This document shows positions 57,501-64,000 of a stretch of DNA of 64,000 nt, one piece after another (position 1 is the stretch's first letter; each line of letters starts with the position of its first letter). Location of the stretch: the NCBI GenBank assembly GCA_950295325.1, contig OX485809.1:24442144-24506143 (forward strand). The letters are read 5' to 3'. The notes beneath the pieces were generated by a model. That model had not been told where the DNA came from, did not search any database, and saw nothing but the letters and a program-made list of their open reading frames with translations. A program made the translations under genes and the position numbers. This stretch comes from Polytrichum commune (Eukaryota; Streptophyta; Polytrichopsida; Polytrichales; Polytrichaceae).

Positions 57501-59555
57501 TCTGTCTTGTAGTGGCCAGTTCTATAATAGGTGTCGATGAAGTTGACGCCGATGGCTGTGTGCTTGATCTTAACATACCCGGGCTGGGGACTCCCAATCT
57601 CCACATCCTCGTACTTTAGTTTCTGCTCCACCAATTCAACTCATAATTCATGTAACTCAAGTCATTGCATGTGTGTGAGATCCGTGAGTGCTTCCTAAGT
57701 CCCCAGGATCACTACACTACAAATATTATTTAGTGTGGCCAACACTATTCATCATCGACCTACATTAATTGTCTTGCGATCACTGGGTGGCGACTAAGTT
57801 AGAGAGAGTGTCATATGACACTTGGTGCTGTTTGGCAAGTACCGAAGACCACTCTAAGGTATGCAGGTATTATTCGGAGACTTTTCTTAATCGGACACCT
57901 ATATTTGATTGGTGTGAGGTTTGGTGACGATTAAAAACCAAACACCATAAGGACATAAGGACACATGATGTTAAAACAAGATTGGACTATGTCTTCAAAT
58001 TTTGTTAACTTCGAATTTTGTTAACTACTCCACACTTAATTGTGAACACAATTGGAAGGACCACTGTATCCAGTAAAGAAATCAACAAACATGCAGATTT
58101 TAATAATCATAACTAAATCATGGGAGGTCCAATATTCAATCTCATTTTTGCTGATGCTTCATCGTAGATTTGCTAATGCAACACAAGTTTCATTGTGTGA
58201 ACCTAATCAGTTGAAGTTGGAGAACATGAAATACGAACCAAATAACACCCACATATCTTGATTAACATGGGACACCGATTTTGATGCCACATTAAATCAG
58301 ATGTTTAGTGTGAGCTACTTTTCTCTCTGCTGCTGCTGTGCAATTGACCAACTTCCTACTGTTTTAGGGATACATAAATTGAGGCCATGGGCAGGAATAT
58401 GGTGCCAATCTAAACTACACCCGTCTTCAAATGTACTCATACTAATTGCAGCTTCTATTACCCACCGTGCCAAGAAACTCTTCCCATCAAAAGGCAAAAC
58501 CTGCTCAAGTTTGGAATCACTCATCACGTGGCCCGCAATTCACTCATAACCTTTCTCAGTAACCCACAAATTCAAAAAACTTGAGGACCTCACAAAACTC
58601 AACCCTCGTCCAAAGCACAGCACTACGGCCAATGAGTTCGACCTCAAACCATTGTAGGAATAACAACCACATGGGGTTAGGTATGAGCTCTGTGAGTGCT
58701 TCCTAAATGCAAATGACCATCGTCCTACTTCGTTGCGGAATCAAATATTGACACCATGGGCAGGAATGTAGTGCCAATTTAAATGTACCTATCTTCACTT
58801 ATACCCATCCTAATTGCAACTACGATTGCCCTCCCCGTCCCAAGAAACTCTTCCCATCAAAAGGTAAAACCTGCTCAAGTTTGGCATCACGCATCATGTG
58901 GCCTGCAATTCACTCACAACCTTTCTCACCCACCCACAACGCCAAAAACCTTGAGGACCTCACAAGCCTTAACCCTCTTGCAAAAGCACAGCAATATAGC
59001 CATTGTTTTCGACCTCGATCCATTGTAGGAACAACAACCAAGATCGAGCATAATACCTATCAATCTGGTGTCAATTCAAATGTGGCCATCCTAATTACAG
59101 CTTAATCTATTACCCTCATCAGGCCAAGCAACTATACCCATCCATTGGCAAAATCTCCTCAAGTTTGACATTACACATCATGCGGCCTGTGGTGCACTCA
59201 TAACCTTACAAGTCACCGACCCCATAATGTCAAAAAACTTGAAGACTTCACAAAACTTAACCCTCTTGCAAAGGACAACAATATGTATATATAGCTAGTG
59301 TGTCCGATCCGGATCCATAGTAGGAATAGAACACGATATGAGAGCATCATAATCCAACTAAGTTACTTTAATTACCTCAACTCCTCCGGACTCGTAAACT
59401 TTGACAGCCTTCACCATGTTGGCGCGAATTACTCCTACACCCAATTGCAAGCTGCTCACTCTCTTGTACCCTTTGCACGCTGCAAATCCTGTCAAATTCC
59501 TTGTGAAGAACCTGGAGCTTATCAAGCTTTGCATGTTGATGCCACTTGTGACCAT
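54554..59555 (-). CDS. zeta-crystallin-type quinone oxidoreductase (medium-chain NADPH reductase)
   Basis: Six exons on the minus strand: 59555-59376, 57622-57484, 56890-56810, 56701-56559, 55881-55624 and 54877-54554. All introns are GT-AG and phases are continuous (1125 nt, 374 aa). Residues 47 on (MVKAVKVYESGGVEKLKYED) are the usual start of the family. They are preceded in frame by a 46-residue Ser/Arg-rich extension (MVTSGINMQSLISSRFFTRN...), likely an organelle targeting peptide. Landmarks are AIGVNFIDTYYRTG, PGVEGAGTVEEVGPGV, the NADPH-binding HAAAGGVGS (about residues 190-198), VYDSVGKDTF, FVSFGQSSGPLDPV, LFLTRPSLFHYT, NVASGVLKIRVNHTYPL and AHADLEARKTTGSIIL. These define a quinone oxidoreductase-like protein reducing quinones or enals with NADPH. 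All motifs are intact. Introns 1 and 4 carry repeats, and exon 4 ends in a repeated segment. Confidence 0.93.
55975..56440. repeat. ~230-bp tandem duplication in intron 4 of the oxidoreductase gene
   Basis: Two units sharing ATTTTCAAGTTC, TTGTAGTCACCGGACTTGAA and GGGGACCAA blocks lie side by side. Each also contains internal TTGAA-rich direct and inverted repeats. Confidence 0.75.
56520..56585 (-). repeat. three-copy ~27-bp repeat across the exon 4 donor
   Basis: On the minus strand a unit of the form CTCTACAAAACTTTCAAGG is present three times in a row from about 56585 down to 56520. The splice donor used in the model (exon end 56559) lies in the first unit, where AAG is followed by GT. The second unit reads AAAGCC and has lost the GT. 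Confidence 0.7.
57855..58262. mobile_element. TIR element family X, copy B (uninterrupted), in intron 1
   Basis: The left end GGTATGCAGGTATTATTCGG and the right-end complement ATATGTGGGTGTTATTTGG are inverted repeats. The interior matches both flanks of Tigger copy 2 (17005-17157 and 17892-18130). The equivalent insertion point is around 58034 (GTTAACTACTCCACAC). Confidence 0.75.
58375..59335. repeat. three-unit tandem repeat (~300-370 bp) in intron 1 of the oxidoreductase gene
   Basis: Units begin near 58375, 58740 and 59060. Each contains the series CCATGGGCAGGAAT (units 1 and 2), a CCAAGAAACTCTTCCCATC-like block, CTCAAGTTTG, ACTTGAGGACCTCACAA-like and CCATTGTAGGAA-like blocks. Units 1 and 2 are more alike than unit 3. 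Confidence 0.75.
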
Positions 59556-60507
59556 CGCCTCGACACAAGCTGCCTGTCCAGTGGGCGGAAAGTACAAGCG
59601 ACAGTCGCGCGTATGGAGTTGAGATTAGTTATGGAAATCGACAGTGAAGATTAACCCCACAATCATGCAGACTAAATGAACTTTCTCCAATTTGTGCACA
59701 CAGAATTACACTAAATATGATCTTTATTGTCGCCAATTCTAATTCTCTTGCTCAATACTAATTGTAACCGCGGTGTAGTGCCACCGACACTAAATGTTAA
59801 GTCAACACTATTTGTCATTCCTTGTAAATTTTTGGGGGGAGTACAGATTTACAGTGTTGCAATTAACGTCACTTACCAAGTGATTTTCATCCAGATTTCA
59901 ATCATCCATGAAAATATTTCATCACAAGTTGGTAATAAGAGAAGGTAGCGTTTTGGCCAATGGATGAACTCATCCATCATCTATGACAGTATTTGTTCAC
60001 TTATTCATACGAAGTGTCATTGGAAAAATTACCATAGTGACATAAAATAACCATATGACACTAAATATCATATTTATTGTACTCTACCTAACTGAGGTAG
60101 AGGGTGCTTAAACCAACACTTTAAGCTATTGCACATACATATGGCAATGTGGTTGATTATAAAAAATAAAAAATAAAAAATCATACTAGCCTTTGGGCTG
60201 AACACATGTATAAATAAGAAGTTATTTATTTTTATCCTCAATTGAATATTTGATGAATATTCAAAGTCAGAACCACTAGCTTCCTTAAACCAATTCCTAG
60301 GTCCCATGTATGATGATCTTGCATATGATGAGGACCCCCACCTTCATTGCCCTAGAACCAACACAACATAGTTGGGCACTAGACCCATGCTTGATCGAAG
60401 CCCAACTAGTAACGGTGCACAAAGCCACATGGCCACCTTCATGATCCCACCCAGTTCGCTTGCGAAATCGTCACCTTGCATCCCACTGACCCCTTTTATG
60501 CCTAAAA
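59556..60507. other. 5' flank of the oxidoreductase gene and repeat fragments
   Basis: About 59726-59870 is the partner of the 7780-7960 repeat. No promoter element could be assigned. The rest is unremarkable. Confidence 0.4.
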
Positions 60508-60800
60508 CCGACCCCCTTGGTGCTTTGTGGACATGTTTTTTTGGCTTTGTGGGTGGAATGGCTAGAACCCCCCCCCCCCTCTCTGGATTGACCCCCTTGG
60601 TGTTTTGCAGACCTGTCTTCTTGGTTTTGTGGATGGAATGGCTAGAAACCCCATCCCTCTAGACCGACCCCCTTGGTGCTTTGTGGACCTGTCTTCTTGG
60701 TTTTGTGGATAGAATGGCTAGACCCCCCCCTTGGACCAACCCCCTTGGTGTTTTGTGCACATGTCTTCTTGGCTCTGTGGCACGGGGAGGTCACTCCCTC
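60508..60800. repeat. 73-80-bp minisatellite, four units
   Basis: ACCCCCTTGGTG recurs at about 60511, 60590, 60667 and 60740, each followed by TTTGTGGAC-like and GTCTTCTTGG-TTTGTGG blocks and AATGGCTAGA with a C-run. A lone fragment (GGATAGAATGGCTAGAACCC with a C-run) sits at 61606-61641. C-run length differences account for most of the period variation. Confidence 0.85.
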
Positions 60801-63538
60801 TTTAATTTATGCATACACGTGCGCTCATGACTTATTTATGGGGGGGGGCTATTTACCTTGCAAAACAGATTGTAAGGTATGGTATTTTTCAAAATAAAGG
60901 TAAATGCTTGTATTTTAATACACCCTATCAGTCATTATAAATTTTTGGTGGAATCATTTAAGAATACCCTATTTTATTAATACTGCATTTTTTTTCCTTA
61001 TATTCCAAGTAACCAATTTTTTTGACTTTACCCCAATTATTGTCCATTCTTTTTCTTAAACAACATTTTATTTCGTACATCTCATTTTTTTTGGGTTTTG
61101 TAAGCGACATTTTTTTTCATGAAGCACATTTCTCTTCTTACAATCATGAATTGTGGAGTTCAACTACAATGCTAAACTCACATGAACTAAATCAAAATAA
61201 TAAACCTAAGGCAAAGGCATGCTATTGAAGCATTGTCTTAGACTGTGAAAGATTTCCCCTCCCGGAACATGGGTAGAGACCATTAACTCCACACTGGAAG
61301 CGTTGGTTTAGTAACGTTCAAGCAAGCCAGAGTGCGAAGTCATCCATCCAAGCATTTTCAAAAGAAATTTGCCTTTTTTCATCCACTAACACAAACCCTA
61401 CCCTGGACCCGTTACCCCTAGTAATTATTTCCACGCTATTTTACATGTACTGACTAGATAAAAGAGGCCATTATATGTGATGGTATTTTACATGTAAACA
61501 TGTTTCATTATTTTAAAATCCCCTATATTATATGTACATTTTTTTGCAAAATTTAACTATAATGAATATATTAGACCCTATTTCGCCAGTGACCTCCCCG
61601 TGCTATGTGGATAGAATGGCTAGAACCCCTCCCCCCCCCCCGGTGTATAGAAATGTGCTAAAACTGTCACTCCATGAACCTGGACACCCCATGAACCTGG
61701 ACACTCCTACACTATGGGGAACAATTCAAGCTAGTAGAGTGTTGGCAATTGGGAGGCATTTATAGGTGTTGGTTTAGTACCCTCTATTTTACATTCATTA
61801 CTTTTTTGAGATTCTTGTCGCTTTCTTGAGTCAGGTGCAAGCACGGTAAAGTGGACAACTCCTAATCCATGCCTAGTGTTAAGTGAAAGTGATTCAATTT
61901 TATGTACTAACTTTTAATTTTGTGAAGAAATAAACCATAGACATTAAAAAACATCTTGATCTACAAAGCCAAGCAATTTATGATGACAAAAAGAATTCCA
62001 AGAAAAGTCTACCTATTTTAGAAGACGGTGCAAGTGGCGTGCAAGTAGGTGATATTGAATAAGCGACTGTCTAAAATTTGTTTAAAATTACATTAAATTA
62101 CATTAAATTGATGGTTTTTTACAAAGTTTTGTGGTGATGCCCTCAAGTAGATAATGAATTCAAGGAATATAAAAAAAATTCCAACTTCAAAATAGTTAAG
62201 GTCATGAAATCTACATCCAAAACCAGACTCAACCATTTGTTTTTGAGCATCACTTTTGATTCTAAGTATTGAAGATCTCAACTTGATATTCTACATTTGA
62301 GTATTTAACACAACAATAGAGGTCATCATTAAAAAAATTCCAATTTAAATAACTCTTTGCTACTACTTTTAGGCCTTTGACCAAAAAAATTATGGTTTTA
62401 GTATACTAGAGCATTTTTTTGGTCCACTTTACCATGCTTGCACCCATTTAGCAAATCTAGTTTAAGGCTATAGCCACTTTCCTTATGATTTCCATAGCTC
62501 AAAGGAATATCTTACTCATTATCAAAGTCAAGACCAGAGCTTGTGCTCATTGAATGATCATATAAGTCTCCACAATTATGTTGACTATTGAATCTAGAAT
62601 AGTTATCATATTTTGAGGACGTAGTCCACACTCTTTTGAACACATGCCTTTTAACATCCATTCTTGAAGCCACACCTAAGTACCTATATACTACTTCAAA
62701 CATAGGTGTCCACTTTAGAGAACTAGTTGAATTAGGCACATCTATCTTATATGATGTCGTTTGTAGAATGTACTTTCTGAATTTCCTCCCATCACACACG
62801 ATTTTAGAATGCGTTAAAATATACATGGATTGTATTTGTGCCGGATTCAAAAGCTACTCCATTTTTTTTTCTAAAATTTAGTAGGCCACAAAAAAAACCA
62901 CATTTAAAGAGGAGGAGGGCTAGAATTGACATCTTTAGGCTTGGCTCCCTTAGTGGTACAATTGGTTTGCTTAAATTCATTGACATCCACACATTTTAGC
63001 TTTGTTGTATGGTGTTTGTGTTTGCATTATATTTGTATTTAAAAAGATTAGGAATCTTACACATTTTGAGGTGAAAGCATTGAGTAGTCAAACTAAAAAG
63101 CATTCTTGAGTTCACCCAAATTATTGAGTGGGTCATAGAATTTAGAACAAAGAGATGTCCACGAAGCAAACATTCAAGATGGGTAGGTTCTTCTAATTTT
63201 TCATACTTACCTTGAGTAGTGTAGGATGCTAAGACCATGATTAGTATAACAAACAAGTGATCATCGTTGTTAAGGATTGTTATGAATTTGAAGCTTATAA
63301 TCATGCATAAAACTATTATGAGTCGGCCACTCAGTAAGGCACCAACATGCAACTTTGTCATGTGAGGAATTTGTCTAGGTAAACTAGATGTTTTGACCTT
63401 ATGTCATTTTTTGACCCTCAGACAACCTTATGTCACTGTAATGATAAAATCATGATTTCAATTACAACAAAGTAGATAAAGATGTTGAAGAAAACTATAT
63501 ACATAGACTTGGTTTTTGCACTACAATGTAGAAAACAC
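60801..63538. other. gene-less AT-rich stretch
   Basis: It contains the displaced minisatellite fragment near 61606-61641 and short duplicated phrases (CCATGAACCTGGACAC twice near 61673). No gene is recognised. Confidence 0.4.
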
Positions 63539-63994
63539 TTAAAAATCTGTCCATCGCCCTTTTGCAGCTAAAATAGTTGCAATTCGATAAGACATACTAG
63601 CATACAATTGTCTACACTCCTCTAGACTAATAGAGTCACAAACTTCTTGCACTCGAACCCAAAATTGAAGAATACCATTGGAAGGACTACAGTATGAGTT
63701 CAATCACCGTTTCAATAAAGCCCATATGTGTTCAATAGGATTTAAGTCAGGGGATTGTGCAGGCCACTCTAAAACACAAAATGGTTGCTTCCCAAACCCA
63801 TCTCGAACAATCTTGGTTGTATGCACGACATCATTGTCTTGTTGAAAAATGATTTCTCTAAGATTGAACCCAAATGCAAGCAATGTACTACACAAATCTT
63901 GCTTTAAAATTGCAATGTAGCCTCTAGCATTTAAGTGCCCTCGTATATTATGCAATGACTTCAATCCTCTACAAGTCAAACAACCCCAAAGCAT
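63539..63994 (-). pseudogene. Tc1-family DD34E transposase, C-terminal half, cut by the window edge
   Basis: Reading the minus strand from 63994, the frame contains LNARGYIAILKQDL, REIIFQQDNDVVHTTK (second catalytic Asp), VLEWPAQSPDLNPIEHIWAL (catalytic Glu) and LLKR. There are exactly 34 residues between the Asp of QQDND and the Glu of NPIE, the DD34E spacing of Tc1. After LLKR there is a TGA (63701-63703). The same frame then stays open as a normal Tc1 tail (SLEECRQLYASMSYRIATIL...AAKGRWTDF) to a TAA at 63539-63541. Apart from that single stop it is very well preserved, implying a young insertion. The N-terminal half and 5' TIR lie beyond the window. Confidence 0.9.
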
Positions 63995-64000
63995 TATAGA

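Overview
The window looks like AT-rich nuclear DNA of a land plant. The evidence is plant-type TTTAGGG telomeric motifs, GT-AG introns, plant-like gene families and very dense decayed DNA transposons. A Tc1-type DD34E transposase, pogo/Tigger elements, a GH26 mannanase and a gag-like family of the kind I associate with non-seed plants make a bryophyte or other non-seed plant my best guess. That assignment is inference only; nothing here fixes the species.

Layout. 0.8-1.7 kb holds a frameshifted alpha/beta-hydrolase pseudogene beside an interstitial telomeric repeat. 2-31.6 kb is almost entirely mobile and repetitive DNA. It contains a pogo/Tigger family (one long relic, several internally deleted derivatives), a 1.1-kb Mutator-like foldback element with a 9-bp target duplication, Harbinger/Tourist-like MITEs, a 1.5-kb palindrome whose two arms each carry a gag-like ORF, a decayed G/T-rich coding-like tract, and an unusual tandem array of hairpins with a conserved loop. 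31.7-41.3 kb is genic on the + strand: a six-exon 215-aa coiled-coil protein, further unassigned exons, then a multi-exon gene whose C-terminal half resembles the HERP (HERPUD) ER-membrane family. 41.3-51.8 kb is again repeats, including a methyltransferase-like relic, a long-TIR element and minisatellites. 51.8-53.1 kb is an intact two-exon secreted GH26 endo-beta-mannanase, followed by a vestige of a tandem duplicate. 54.6-59.6 kb (- strand) is an intact six-exon zeta-crystallin-type quinone oxidoreductase with an N-terminal targeting-like extension and repeat-filled introns. 59.6-64 kb is repeats, ending in the C-terminal half of a Tc1-family transposase cut by the window edge.

The genes show no shared pathway; they are ordinary dispersed plant genes in a transposon-rich background. 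All intron/exon calls were made by eye from splice consensus, reading phase and protein resemblance. Family assignments rest on recognised motifs, not on database searches.
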